A stretch of DNA of 64,000 nucleotides from Leifsonia sp. CL147 (GCF_900114565.1 NZ_FOTM01000003.1:94674-158673); one strand, 5' to 3'. Positions 7,273 through 15,664 are shown, counted from the stretch's first letter. Numbers and translations: made by a program. Notes: generated by a model not told the origin, from the sequence alone.

Positions 7273-7794
7273 ATGTCCCACCACACCCGGTCACCCCGCA
7301 CGAAGCCCTCGCAGTCGTCTCCCGGACGGCGGACGCCGGGCCGCCGCCTGACAGGTGTCGGCCGGGTGCTCGTCTTCGTCTACGGCGTGCTCGCGCTGGC
7401 GGCGACCGGTCGCAGCGTGTTCCAGATCATCGACCGCTTCCACGAGGCGCCGGTCGCGTTCACGCTCTCGGCGCTGTCCGCCGCCGTGTACATCCTGGCG
7501 ACCGTCGCGCTCATCGCGCCCGGGCGCGTCTGGTACCGCGTGGCGTGGGCGACGATCAGCTTCGAACTGGCCGGCGTGCTCATCGTCGGGACCCTCAGCG
7601 TGGCCGCCCCGGCCGTGCTGGGGCTCCACGACATCGATCCGTTCGGCCGCGACGCCACGGTGTGGTCGGTGTACGGGATGGGCTACCTCCTCATCCCGCT
7701 CGTGCTCCCGGTGCTCGGGATGCTGTGGTTGCGCGGCCACCCGCCGCTCGACGATTCCTCCTCCGTCGCCCCGGCCTCCGGGGTCGCATCGTGA
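7273..7794 (+). CDS. Conserved membrane protein, function unknown
   Basis: A 173-residue protein with a 30-residue Arg/Ser/Pro-rich cytoplasmic N-terminus (RSPRTKPSQSSPGRRTPGRR) followed by four hydrophobic segments at about 30-48, 60-80, 93-115 and 130-150. The pattern resembles small actinobacterial integral membrane proteins found upstream of ribF. No catalytic motif is visible. Its stop overlaps the ribF GTG (GTGA at 7791-7794), implying translational coupling. Confidence 0.75.
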   Translation: MSHHTRSPRTKPSQSSPGRRTPGRRLTGVGRVLVFVYGVLALAATGRSVFQIIDRFHEAPVAFTLSALSAAVYILATVALIAPGRVWYRVAWATISFELAGVLIVGTLSVAAPAVLGLHDIDPFGRDATVWSVYGMGYLLIPLVLPVLGMLWLRGHPPLDDSSSVAPASGVAS

Positions 7795-8804
7795 GGGTCT
7801 TCCACGCCGTCTCCCAGATCCCGGACGGGTGGGGACCGAGCGCGGTCACGATCGGCAAGTTCGACGGCGTCCACACCGGTCACCGCGCGGTGATCGCCCG
7901 GTTGCGCTCGGTGGCCGCCGAGCGCGGGCTGGTGTCGACCGTCATCACGTTCGACCGCAATCCGCTCGAGATCCTCGCGCCCGACAAATGCCCGCCATCG
8001 CTGGTCAGCAACGCGCAGAAGCTCGGCCTTCTGGCCTCCACGGGCATCGATGCGACGCTCCTGGTGGCCTTCGACCGTGGCCTCGCGAGCCTCTCGCCCG
8101 AGGAGTTCGTGCACCGCATCCTGGTGGAGCGGCTCCACGCGGCCGCTGTTCTGGTGGGCAGCGACTTCCGCTTCGGGGCCGGCGGTGCGGGCGACGTCGC
8201 ACTGCTGCGCCGGCTCGGCGAGACCTCCGGGTTCGAGGTGGTCCTGATCGACGACGTGCGGCCGGAACGGGGGCGGCGCGTCTCCTCCACCTGGATCCGC
8301 GAGCTCCTCGCCGGCGGCGACGTCCGGCACGCCGGCGAGCTTCTCGGTTCGGCTCCGACGGTCCGCGGCATCGTCGTGCACGGCGCCGCGCGCGGTCGCG
8401 AGCTGGGCTTCCCGACCGCCAACCTCTCACCGGAGTCGGAGGGCCTCATCCCCTCGGACGGCGTGTACGCGGGGTGGCTGACCGACGCGGGGGAGCGGTA
8501 CCCCGCGGCGATCTCCGTCGGCAACAACCCGACGTTCGAGGGCGTCCCGCAGAAGCAGGTGGAGGCGTACGTGCTCGACCGCGAGCTCGACCTCTACGAT
8601 CACACGGTCGAGGTGTCGTTCGTCGAGCGCATCCGGGGGATGGTCGCGTACACCGGGGTCGAGCCGCTGATCGCGCAGATCGCGGAGGACGTACGGGAGG
8701 CTCGGCGCATCCTCGGCGCCGTCCCGTCCGTCCCGTCGGTCCCGTCCGTCCCGTCGGTCCCGTCGGTCCCGTCCGTCCCGTCGGACTCCCGGGAGCTCGG
8801 CTGA
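7791..8804 (+). CDS. ribF: Bifunctional riboflavin kinase/FAD synthetase RibF
   Basis: Makes FMN and FAD from riboflavin and ATP. The N-terminal FMN adenylyltransferase domain shows AVTIGKFDGVHTGHRAVI (about 18-35, nucleotidyltransferase HxGH-type) and SDFRFGAGGAGD. Then come VSSTWIRELL and the kinase-domain motif RGRELGFPTANL with the PTAN metal/ATP site at about 208-211. The GTG at 7791 overlaps the upstream stop. The C-terminus carries an unusual tail of about seven VPS tripeptides encoded by a 9-bp microsatellite before the final DSRELG. That tail lies beyond the known domains. The stop overlaps the next ATG (TGATG). Confidence 0.93.
   Translation: MRVFHAVSQIPDGWGPSAVTIGKFDGVHTGHRAVIARLRSVAAERGLVSTVITFDRNPLEILAPDKCPPSLVSNAQKLGLLASTGIDATLLVAFDRGLASLSPEEFVHRILVERLHAAAVLVGSDFRFGAGGAGDVALLRRLGETSGFEVVLIDDVRPERGRRVSSTWIRELLAGGDVRHAGELLGSAPTVRGIVVHGAARGRELGFPTANLSPESEGLIPSDGVYAGWLTDAGERYPAAISVGNNPTFEGVPQKQVEAYVLDRELDLYDHTVEVSFVERIRGMVAYTGVEPLIAQIAEDVREARRILGAVPSVPSVPSVPSVPSVPSVPSDSRELG
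8720..8782 (+). repeat. 9-bp coding microsatellite, (Val-Pro-Ser)n tail of RibF
   Basis: GTCCCGTCC/GTCCCGTCG units are repeated about seven times in frame, giving a VPS tripeptide tail. The alternating C/G third positions suggest expansion of an 18-bp double unit. Confidence 0.85.
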
Positions 8805-10036
8805 TGGCGGGTGCGACCTCCGCCCCCGCCGCGGCCGCCGGTGTGCGGCCGCTCTGGCACGGGCGCGCGATCGCGCTGCTCGGCATCCTGCTCGTCGCGG
8901 CGAACCTCCGCACAGCGGTCGCCGCGCTCTCGCCGATCTTCGCCGAGATCCGGGGCGAGTTCCCCGTCTCCAGCATCGACGTGGGTCTGCTCGGGATGCT
9001 GCCCCCGGTCTGCTTCGCGCTGTTCGGTCTGATCGCGCCGTCCTTCACCCGCCGGCTCAGCCTCGAGAGCGTCGTGCTCATCGCGCTGGGGGTCATGCTG
9101 GGCGGGCACCTGATCCGCGCGTCCGCCTCGTCGTTCGTCGTCCTCGCGATCGGATCGGCGGTGACCTTCGCCGGGATGGGCGTCGGCAACGTGCTGCTGC
9201 CGCCGCTGGTGAAGCGGTACTTCCCCGACCGGATCGGGCTTGTGACCTCGCTGTATGCGACGGTCATGTCGGTCTCCACGCTCCTGCCGCCGCTGATCGC
9301 CGTGCCGGTCGCGGACGCCGCGGGCTGGCATGTCTCCGTCGGGATGTGGGGCGTGGTCGTCCTGCTGGCGATCCTGCCGTGGCTGCGCATCCTGATCACG
9401 CGGCGGCCCACGCACCCCGACCGGGATGCGGAGGTCGAGGCCGCCGAGCCGGCGATGGCCAAGCGTGTCTGGCGGTCGTCGCTGGCGTGGGCGATGATGG
9501 TGCTCTTCGCCGTCTCCAGCCTCAACGCCTACGCGATGTTCGCCTGGCTGCCGCAGATCCTGCACGATGTCGCCGGGGTGCCGCCGCTCGATGCCGGGGC
9601 GCTGCTGTCGGTATATGCCGGGATGGGCATACCGGCCGGGCTGCTCATCCCTCTGCTCGCCTCCCGGATGAAGAACGTCGCCCTGCTGATCTACGCCGGC
9701 ATCGCGTTCTTCATCCTCGGCTACCTCGGCCTCATCCTCGTCCCGGGCGTGGCGACGTGGCTGTGGGTGGCGTTCGCCGGTCTCGGCCCGCTCCTGTTCC
9801 CGCTGTGCCTCGTGCTCATCAACATGCGGACGAGGACCCACGCGGGCGCGGTCGCCCTCAGCGGCTTCACGCAGGGTCTCGGCTACACCCTCGGCGCGCT
9901 CGGACCGCTCGCCGTCGGCGTCCTCCACCAGCTCACAAGCTCGTGGACGCTCGCCCTCGTCGTCCTCACCGGCACCGTCCTCGCCGCGGCCCTGGCGGGC
10001 GCTCTCGCCGCCCGCCCCCGCTACCTCGAGGACTAA
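8804..10036 (+). CDS. MFS transporter, CynX/NimT-like
   Basis: A 410-residue twelve-helix major facilitator. Typical CynX/NimT features are LLVAANLRTAVAALSPIF in helix 1, FALFGLIAPSFTRRLSLE at the first cytoplasmic loop, GMGVGNVLLPPLVKRYFPDR, and AMFAWLPQILHDVAGV in the second half. Family members export or import small anions such as cyanate or 2-nitroimidazole, but specificity is unknown here. The ATG at 8804 overlaps the ribF stop, so it belongs to the same transcriptional run. It ends convergently with the ROK gene, separated by a strong hairpin. Confidence 0.85.
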   Translation: MAGATSAPAAAAGVRPLWHGRAIALLGILLVAANLRTAVAALSPIFAEIRGEFPVSSIDVGLLGMLPPVCFALFGLIAPSFTRRLSLESVVLIALGVMLGGHLIRASASSFVVLAIGSAVTFAGMGVGNVLLPPLVKRYFPDRIGLVTSLYATVMSVSTLLPPLIAVPVADAAGWHVSVGMWGVVVLLAILPWLRILITRRPTHPDRDAEVEAAEPAMAKRVWRSSLAWAMMVLFAVSSLNAYAMFAWLPQILHDVAGVPPLDAGALLSVYAGMGIPAGLLIPLLASRMKNVALLIYAGIAFFILGYLGLILVPGVATWLWVAFAGLGPLLFPLCLVLINMRTRTHAGAVALSGFTQGLGYTLGALGPLAVGVLHQLTSSWTLALVVLTGTVLAAALAGALAARPRYLED

Positions 10037-10065
10037 CCCCCGCCCCGCGCCCCACGCGCCCCGCG

Positions 10066-10140
10066 CCCCACCGTCGAGTCCGCAGAGACTGCACGTTTTC
10101 GAGCCGATTCTGTGCAATCTCTGCGGACTCGACGGTGGGG
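10066..10140. terminator. 29-bp-arm hairpin repeat (family C, copy 1)
   Basis: The left arm at 10066-10094 (CCCCACCGTCGAGTCCGCAG...) pairs with the right arm at 10112-10140 in 28 of 29 positions across a 17-nt loop. The only mismatch is A/C on the plus strand, which becomes a G-U pair on a minus-strand transcript. The element lies between convergent genes and is repeated at 20426-20501. Bidirectional termination is the simplest role; a protein-binding site is an alternative. Confidence 0.8.
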
Positions 10141-10181
10141 CGCAGGCGCAGGCGGAGGCGCAGGCGCAGGCGGAGGCGGGG
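10141..10181. repeat. GCGCAGGCGGAG low-complexity tract
   Basis: Degenerate 6/12-bp purine-rich repeats fill the space between the hairpin and the ROK stop codon. On the minus strand this is a CCTCCGC/CCTGCGC tract directly after the stop. Confidence 0.6.
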
Positions 10182-11156
10182 CTAGGGGAGGAGGTGGGCG
10201 CGATGGATGAGGGCGGCCGCGCCGATGAGGGGGCCCTCGGAGGAGAGGGCGGACGGCACGATGCGGACTTTGCGCACGAACGGGAAGTAGTGCTGCTCCA
10301 CGACCGAGCGCATGTGGTCGAAGAGGTCCGGAGTCGAGTGCGAGAACCCGCCGCCGATCGCCACCAGCTCCAGATCGAGGAGCGCGGTGGCCGAGGCGAT
10401 CGCCCGGCCGACCGCCTCGCCCGTGCGCGCGATGGCCGCACGGGCGACGGGGTCGCCCGCCGCGTAGGCGGCAGCCAGCTCCTCTCCCGTCCCGCCGGCG
10501 AAGCCGTGCTGACGCGCCCACGCGACGGTGTGCGGGCCCGACGCCATGGCCTCCAGCGCGTACGGATTGCCGAAGGTGTCCTCGCCGCGGAGCTCGCCGA
10601 CCTCCACGTGGCCGATGTGGCCCGCGTTGCCGGTCGGTCCCGTGATCACGCGACCGCCGACGATGAGCCCGCCGCCGATCCCGGTGGAGATGACCATGCC
10701 CATCACGTTGTCGACGCCCTGCGCCGCGCCCACCCAGTGCTCCGCCATGGTGATGGCCACGCCATCCATTTCGAGCGTCACCGGCACGTCGAGCCCCAGC
10801 TCCGCGGCGACGCGGGACACGAAGTCGCGCATCGGGTAGTCGCGCCAGTGCGGGACGTTCAGCGGGGACACGAGGCCCAGCCGGCGGTCGACGGGGCCGG
10901 CGCTGCCGATGCCGACGCCGACGATGCGGCCATCCGCCGGGAGGGATGCCGCGCTCGCGCGCACGACGCCGCCCACCGACTCCTCCAGCTCCGGCACGGT
11001 GGCCGTCCGTCCGGTGGGCCGGCGCTGGCGCGATCCGGCGACGAGGCGCCCGTCGGCATCCACCAGTGCCGCCTCCACCTTGGTGCCGCCGAAGTCGACG
11101 GCGAGGGCGTAGGGAGTAGCGCCGGTCGTGGCGGCAGGCGTGGGGTCTGAAGGCAC
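10182..11156 (-). CDS. ROK-family sugar kinase, zinc-cysteine motif lost
   Basis: ROK (repressor-ORF-kinase) fold protein of 324 residues without an N-terminal HTH, so a kinase rather than a repressor. The phosphate-1 motif DFGGTKVEAALVD is near the N-terminus, followed by EMDGVAITMAEHWVG, ISTGIGGGLIVGG and GPTGNAGHIGHVEV. ROK kinases normally continue with CxCGxxGCLE; here the same stretch is DTFGNPYALEAMASG, with the three zinc cysteines replaced by Asp, Phe and Ala. The GTG at 11156 was taken; an ATG at 11189 is an alternative. It diverges from a SorC/DeoR regulator of a deoxyribose operon. The substrate sugar is not known. Confidence 0.8.
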   Translation of the reverse strand: MPSDPTPAATTGATPYALAVDFGGTKVEAALVDADGRLVAGSRQRRPTGRTATVPELEESVGGVVRASAASLPADGRIVGVGIGSAGPVDRRLGLVSPLNVPHWRDYPMRDFVSRVAAELGLDVPVTLEMDGVAITMAEHWVGAAQGVDNVMGMVISTGIGGGLIVGGRVITGPTGNAGHIGHVEVGELRGEDTFGNPYALEAMASGPHTVAWARQHGFAGGTGEELAAAYAAGDPVARAAIARTGEAVGRAIASATALLDLELVAIGGGFSHSTPDLFDHMRSVVEQHYFPFVRKVRIVPSALSSEGPLIGAAALIHRAHLLP

Positions 11157-11182
11157 GACCCAACGATAAACGAATCGGTGGG

Positions 11183-11196
11183 TGCTCATTTGAGCA
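11183..11196. promoter_or_regulatory. Candidate SorC/DeoR operator
   Basis: TGCTCATTTGAGCA is a 6-bp-arm inverted repeat with a 2-bp centre, located in the gap between the ROK gene and the SorC-type regulator. Palindromes of this size are usual for SorC-family autoregulation, but binding is inferred only from position. A second half-site-like TGCTCC lies further downstream. Confidence 0.45.
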
Positions 11197-11247
11197 GTGA
11201 CCACGCACATGTTGCTCCGGCGCGCATCCCGTTCCTAAGCTGGGGAA

Positions 11248-12213
11248 GTGGCACTGAACGATACGGATGAGATCCTCGCCGTCAAAGCCGCGGAGCTCTA
11301 CTACGAAGCCGGCAAGACGCAGGATGAGATCGGCGTCGCCCTCAACGTCTCGCGCTGGAAGGTCGGCCGCCTGCTCGTCGCCGCCCGCGAGAACGGTTTC
11401 GTCCGCATCGAGATCGTGCACCCGAGCGCACGGCGGTTCTCGCTGGAGCGCGAGCTCTGCGCCTTCTACGGCCTCATGGATGCGGTGGTCGTGCCGGCCG
11501 CCGAGTCCGACTCCGAGGTGCAGGGGAGGGTCGCGCAAGCCGCCGCCGACTACCTGACCACCCTGCGCCCTGTCCCGCGGACCCTCGGTGTGAGCTGGGG
11601 CCGCACGCTGCACGCCGTCGCGGCGCGGCTGCGGCCCGGTTGGGCTGTCGGCGTGAACCCGGTCCAGATCAACGGGAGCGTCTCCTCCACCCGGCAGGCC
11701 ACCGCCGCGGCCGACACGGCGGTGGTCATCGCGCGCAAGGCCCAGGGCACCGCGACCCTGCTGCCGAGCCCGGCGATCTTCGAGCATGCCGCCACCCGCA
11801 GGGCGATCGAGGCCGACCGCTCGGTGCAGAGCGTCCTCGAGCTCGCCCGCGCCGCCAACGCGTACCTGTTCAGCGCGGGCGTCGTCGACACCAGCTCGGT
11901 CCACGTCGACTCCGGGTACCTCTCCGTCGAGGATGTCGCGGCGCTGGCCGAGAAGGGAGCGGTGGGCGACGTGGTCGGCCGCTTCATCACCGAGGACGGC
12001 CAGGTGGCCGATCCGGAGCTGAACTCCCGCACCCTCGGTCTCAGCCTGGACGAGCTGCGCGCGGCGCGCACGTCCATCGCGGTCATCGCCGGGGAGCCCA
12101 AGCACAGTGTCGCGCACGCCGTCGTCGCGAGCGGGCTCTGCAGCATCCTGATCACCGATGAATCGACCGCCAACGACCTGCTCGGGCGCACGGTCCCGAG
12201 CACCCCGGCCTGA
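11248..12213 (+). CDS. SorC/DeoR-type transcriptional regulator of the deo operon
   Basis: A 321-residue sugar-sensing regulator. Residues about 10-55 form a sigma-like HTH (AAELYYEAGKTQDEIGVAL, NVSRWKVGRLLVAA). The remainder is the SorC sugar-phosphate-binding domain, with TLGVSWGRTLHAVA and INGSVSSTRQATAAAD, and ending GEPKHSVAHAVVASGLCSI. The GTG at 11248 follows a GGGGAA sequence only a few bases upstream. The gene directly precedes deoC and two aldehyde dehydrogenase genes in the same direction, 31 bp from deoC. By analogy with Bacillus DeoR the effector is probably deoxyribose 5-phosphate; this is inference from context. Confidence 0.88.
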   Translation: MALNDTDEILAVKAAELYYEAGKTQDEIGVALNVSRWKVGRLLVAARENGFVRIEIVHPSARRFSLERELCAFYGLMDAVVVPAAESDSEVQGRVAQAAADYLTTLRPVPRTLGVSWGRTLHAVAARLRPGWAVGVNPVQINGSVSSTRQATAAADTAVVIARKAQGTATLLPSPAIFEHAATRRAIEADRSVQSVLELARAANAYLFSAGVVDTSSVHVDSGYLSVEDVAALAEKGAVGDVVGRFITEDGQVADPELNSRTLGLSLDELRAARTSIAVIAGEPKHSVAHAVVASGLCSILITDESTANDLLGRTVPSTPA

Positions 12214-12244
12214 TGGCCGGATTCAGCAGCACCTGGAGGACCAC

Positions 12245-13297
12245 GTGACCATCGAGACAACGCCGCCCGTGCGCACGCTCGCGCCGGCGGCCCGCGCCGT
12301 CGACGTGCTCGGCGGCGACCTGACCGAGGGGTCGTTGCGCCGCTACCTGGGCGGCATCCCGGGGGTGGATGCGGTGGGGCTCGAGCAGCGCGCCGCCGGC
12401 CTCGGCACCCGCTCGATCAAGACGAGCAGCAAGAAGCGCGCGCTCGACACGATCATCGAGCTCATCGACCTGACGACCCTCGAGGGCGCGGACACCCCGG
12501 GCAAGGTGCGCTCCCTCGTGGCGAAGGCGCTCACCCCCGACCCGTCGGACCTGACGACGCCGCGGCCCGCGGCCGTGTGCGTGTACGGCGACATGGTGCC
12601 GTACGCGGTGGAGGCGATGGGCGCAGCCCACGCGGGTGCGATCCGGCGCACAGGAGGCGACGGGAGCGGACCCGGCGGCGGCATCAACGTCGCCGCCGTC
12701 GCGACGGCGTTCCCGAGCGGACGCGCCTCCCTCAAGGTCAAGCTGGCCGACACTGCGGACGCGGTCGCCGCCGGCGCCGACGAGATCGACATGGTCATCG
12801 ACCGCGGCGCCTTCCTCTCCGGCCGCTACGGGCTGGTCTTCGACGAGATCGTGGCGGTGAAGGAGGCGTGCCGCCGCGACGACGGCACGTACGCGCACCT
12901 CAAGGTGATCCTGGAGACCGGCGAGCTGAACACCTACGACAACGTCCGTCGCGCGTCCTGGCTCAGCATCCTGGCCGGCGGCGACTTCATCAAGACCTCG
13001 ACCGGCAAAGTGTCGCCTGCGGCCACCCTCCCGGTCACCCTGCTGATGCTGGAGGTGGTGCGCGACTGGCACCGGCTCACCGGCGAGGAGATCGGCGTCA
13101 AGCCGGCGGGCGGCATCCGCTCGTCGAAGGACGCCATCCGGTACCTCGTGACCGTCGCCGAGACGGTCGGGGAGCGCTGGCTGCAGCCGAACCTGTTCCG
13201 GTTCGGCGCCTCCAGCCTCCTCAACGACGTGCTGCTGCAGCGGCAGAAGCTGGCGACCGGGCACTACTCCGGCGCCGACTACGTGACGATCGACTGA
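12245..13297 (+). CDS. deoC: Deoxyribose-phosphate aldolase DeoC
   Basis: Class I aldolase splitting 2-deoxy-D-ribose 5-phosphate to acetaldehyde and glyceraldehyde 3-phosphate. Key segments are LIDLTTL (catalytic Asp region), AVCVYGDMV, GADEIDMVIDRGAF, LKVILETGEL and the Schiff-base site DFIKTSTGKVSPAAT. Then comes the proton-relay lysine segment EEIGVKPAGGIRS. A GGAGG lies 8 bases before the GTG at 12245, which fixes the start. At 350 residues it has an N-terminal extension relative to the roughly 220-residue E. coli type, like other actinobacterial long forms. It is followed after 13 bp by an aldehyde dehydrogenase that could oxidise the acetaldehyde product. Confidence 0.95.
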   Translation: MTIETTPPVRTLAPAARAVDVLGGDLTEGSLRRYLGGIPGVDAVGLEQRAAGLGTRSIKTSSKKRALDTIIELIDLTTLEGADTPGKVRSLVAKALTPDPSDLTTPRPAAVCVYGDMVPYAVEAMGAAHAGAIRRTGGDGSGPGGGINVAAVATAFPSGRASLKVKLADTADAVAAGADEIDMVIDRGAFLSGRYGLVFDEIVAVKEACRRDDGTYAHLKVILETGELNTYDNVRRASWLSILAGGDFIKTSTGKVSPAATLPVTLLMLEVVRDWHRLTGEEIGVKPAGGIRSSKDAIRYLVTVAETVGERWLQPNLFRFGASSLLNDVLLQRQKLATGHYSGADYVTID

Positions 13298-13310
13298 AAG
13301 CGGACCTGAC

Positions 13311-14807
13311 ATGAGTTTCCTCGAATACGCCCCGGCTCCCGAGTCGCGGTCGATCCTGAACCTGCGGGACGAGTACGGGCTGTTCATCGACGGCGAGTTC
13401 GTCCCCGGCCGCGGCACGCCGTTCCAGACGATCTCGCCGGCCACGGAGGAGCGGATCGCGACCATCGCGACCGCCGACGCCTCCGATGTGGATGCAGCGG
13501 TCGCCGCCGCGCGCCGCGCCTACGACCGCGTGTGGTCGCGGATGAGCGGCAGCGACCGCGGGAAGTACCTGTTCCGCATCGCCCGTCTCCTCCAGGAGCG
13601 CTCCCGCGAACTGGCCGTCGCCGAGAGCCTCGACAACGGCAAGCCGATCAAGGAGAGCCGGGATGTGGACGTCCCGCTCGTCGCAGCCTGGTTCTTCTAC
13701 TACGCGGGATGGGCGGACAAACTCGAGCACGCCGGCCTCGGTCCCGCCCCCCGCGCCCTCGGAGTCGCCGCGCAGGTCATCCCGTGGAACTTCCCGCTGC
13801 TGATGCTGGCCTGGAAGATCGCCCCGGCACTCGCGGCCGGGAACACGGTCGTGCTGAAGCCCGCCGAGACGACCCCGCTCACCGCGCTGCTCTTCGCGGA
13901 GATCGTGCAGCAGGCCGGCCTGCCGGCCGGTGTGGTCAACATCGTGACGGGTGCGGGCGAGACCGGCCGCGAGCTCGTCGCGCACCCCGACGTGAACAAG
14001 GTCGCCTTCACCGGCTCGACCGCTGTCGGACGGGAGATCGCACGCTCGGTCGCCGGGAGCTCCAAGAAGCTGACCCTGGAACTCGGCGGCAAGGCCGCGA
14101 ACATCGTGTTCGACGACGCGCCCATCGACCAGGCGGTCGAGGGGATCGTGAACGGCATCTTCTTCAACCAGGGTCATGTCTGCTGCGCCGGCAGCCGGCT
14201 CCTCGTCCAGGAGTCGATCCACGACGAGGTCGTCGACCGGCTGAAGCGGCGTCTCTCCACGCTGCGCCTCGGCGATCCGCTCGACAAGAACACCGATATC
14301 GGTGCGATCAACTCGGCCGAACAGCTCCAGCGCATCCGGGAGCTCTCGGACATCGGCGAGGCGGAGGGCGCGGAGCGCTGGACGGCGGAGTGCGCCATCC
14401 CGGAGAACGGCTTCTGGTTCGCGCCGACGATCTTCGACAACGTCTCCACCAGCCACCGGATCGCCCGCGAGGAGATCTTCGGTCCGGTGCTGTCGGTCCT
14501 GACGTTCCGGACGCCGGCGGAGGCGATCGCCAAGGCCAACAACACGCCGTACGGACTCTCGGCCGGCATCTGGTCGGAGAAGGGCAGCCGCATCCTGGCC
14601 GTCGCCGACAAGCTGCGCGCCGGTGTCGTCTGGGCGAACACCTTCAACCGCTTCGACCCGGCCAGCCCGTTCGGCGGCTACAAGGAGTCCGGCTACGGGC
14701 GCGAAGGCGGCCGGCACGGCCTGGGCGCCTACCTGGTGCCCGGGCGGTCGTTGCCGGCCGCCGCATCCATCCCCGCCCGTCTCGCTCGCAAGGGAGCCGC
14801 ACGATGA
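13311..14807 (+). CDS. Aldehyde dehydrogenase of the deo operon
   Basis: A complete NAD(P)-dependent aldehyde dehydrogenase of 498 residues. It has PWNFPLLMLAWKIAPALAAG (about 159-178), the glycine motif FTGSTAVGREI, the general-base glutamate in LTLELGGKAAN (about 254-264) and the nucleophile in NQGHVCCAGSRL (about 286-297), ending GGYKESGYGREGG. Lying immediately after deoC, it most likely oxidises acetaldehyde to acetate, so deoxyribose carbon enters acetyl-CoA metabolism. Its last four bases overlap the next gene (ATGA). Confidence 0.93.
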   Translation: MSFLEYAPAPESRSILNLRDEYGLFIDGEFVPGRGTPFQTISPATEERIATIATADASDVDAAVAAARRAYDRVWSRMSGSDRGKYLFRIARLLQERSRELAVAESLDNGKPIKESRDVDVPLVAAWFFYYAGWADKLEHAGLGPAPRALGVAAQVIPWNFPLLMLAWKIAPALAAGNTVVLKPAETTPLTALLFAEIVQQAGLPAGVVNIVTGAGETGRELVAHPDVNKVAFTGSTAVGREIARSVAGSSKKLTLELGGKAANIVFDDAPIDQAVEGIVNGIFFNQGHVCCAGSRLLVQESIHDEVVDRLKRRLSTLRLGDPLDKNTDIGAINSAEQLQRIRELSDIGEAEGAERWTAECAIPENGFWFAPTIFDNVSTSHRIAREEIFGPVLSVLTFRTPAEAIAKANNTPYGLSAGIWSEKGSRILAVADKLRAGVVWANTFNRFDPASPFGGYKESGYGREGGRHGLGAYLVPGRSLPAAASIPARLARKGAAR

Positions 14808-15664
14808 CCCGCCTGGCCGTACCGAAGACCTACAAGCTCTACATCGGCGGCGCGTTCCCGCGCAGCGAGTCCGGCCGCACGTACGAGGTGGTGACCGCGA
14901 AGGGCGCGTTCCTGGCCAACGCGGCCAAAGCCTCCCGCAAGGACGCCCGGGATGCGGTGGTCGCCGCCCGCGGCGCCGTCTCCGGCTGGTCGGGCGCGAC
15001 GGCCTACAACCGGGGCCAGGTGCTCTACCGCATCGCCGAGCTGATGGAAGGCCGCCGGGCGCAGTTCGTCGACGAGATCCAGAAGGCCGAGGGCGCCTCG
15101 GCGTCCGCCGCCGCTGCGCAGGTCGACGAGGCGATCGACCGGTGGGTCTGGTACGCGGGATGGGCGGACAAGTTCGCCCAGGTCGCGGGCAACGCCAACC
15201 CGGTCGCCGGCCCGTACTTCAACATCTCGGTGCCGGAGCCGACCGGTGTCGTCGCGATCATCGCGCCGCAGGACTCCGGCCTGCTCGGGTTCGTCAGTGC
15301 GATCGCACCGGCGCTCGTGGCCGGGAACACCGTCGTGGTCATCGCCAGCGAGCGCTTCCCGCTCTCGGCCATCAGCCTGAGCGAGGTGCTCGCGACGAGC
15401 GATGTGCCGGGCGGCGTCGTCAACATCCTCACCGGCTCGCCGGCCGAGATCGCGCCCTGGCTGGCCTCGCACGCCGACGTCAACGCGCTGGACCTGGTCG
15501 GCGCGGGCGACCTCGACTGGGTGGACCTGCAGATCGCGGCAGCCGACACGCTGAAGCGCGTGCTCCCGCCCGAGAACGGTGCCGATGCAGCCGCTCCGTC
15601 GCTCGACCGGATCGCGTTCTTCACCGAGACGAAGACCGTCTGGCACACCAAGTCGTTGCTGTAG
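14804..15664 (+). CDS. Half-length aldehyde dehydrogenase paralogue lacking the catalytic domain
   Basis: A 286-residue relative of the preceding enzyme; both share a YAGWADKF/YAGWADKL segment and the YKLYIGGAFPRSESG-type opening. The usual PWNFPL is changed to PQDSGL. The glycine motif is replaced by LDLVGAGDLD, and no LELGGK glutamate or GQxC cysteine follows. The chain ends with an unrelated tail (LDRIAFFTETKTVWHTKSLL). It therefore has most of the NAD-binding domain but no nucleophile. It overlaps the upstream gene by ATGA and is open throughout, so it is a maintained gene rather than a fresh pseudogene. A subunit or scaffold for the full enzyme is one possibility. Confidence 0.8.
   Translation: MTRLAVPKTYKLYIGGAFPRSESGRTYEVVTAKGAFLANAAKASRKDARDAVVAARGAVSGWSGATAYNRGQVLYRIAELMEGRRAQFVDEIQKAEGASASAAAAQVDEAIDRWVWYAGWADKFAQVAGNANPVAGPYFNISVPEPTGVVAIIAPQDSGLLGFVSAIAPALVAGNTVVVIASERFPLSAISLSEVLATSDVPGGVVNILTGSPAEIAPWLASHADVNALDLVGAGDLDWVDLQIAAADTLKRVLPPENGADAAAPSLDRIAFFTETKTVWHTKSLL

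Noticed and set aside
8600-10441. Long antisense open frame on the minus strand across ribF and the MFS gene
   Set aside because: It is a GC-driven shadow of two well-supported plus-strand genes; the translation is Arg/Asp/Gln-rich without any family motif.
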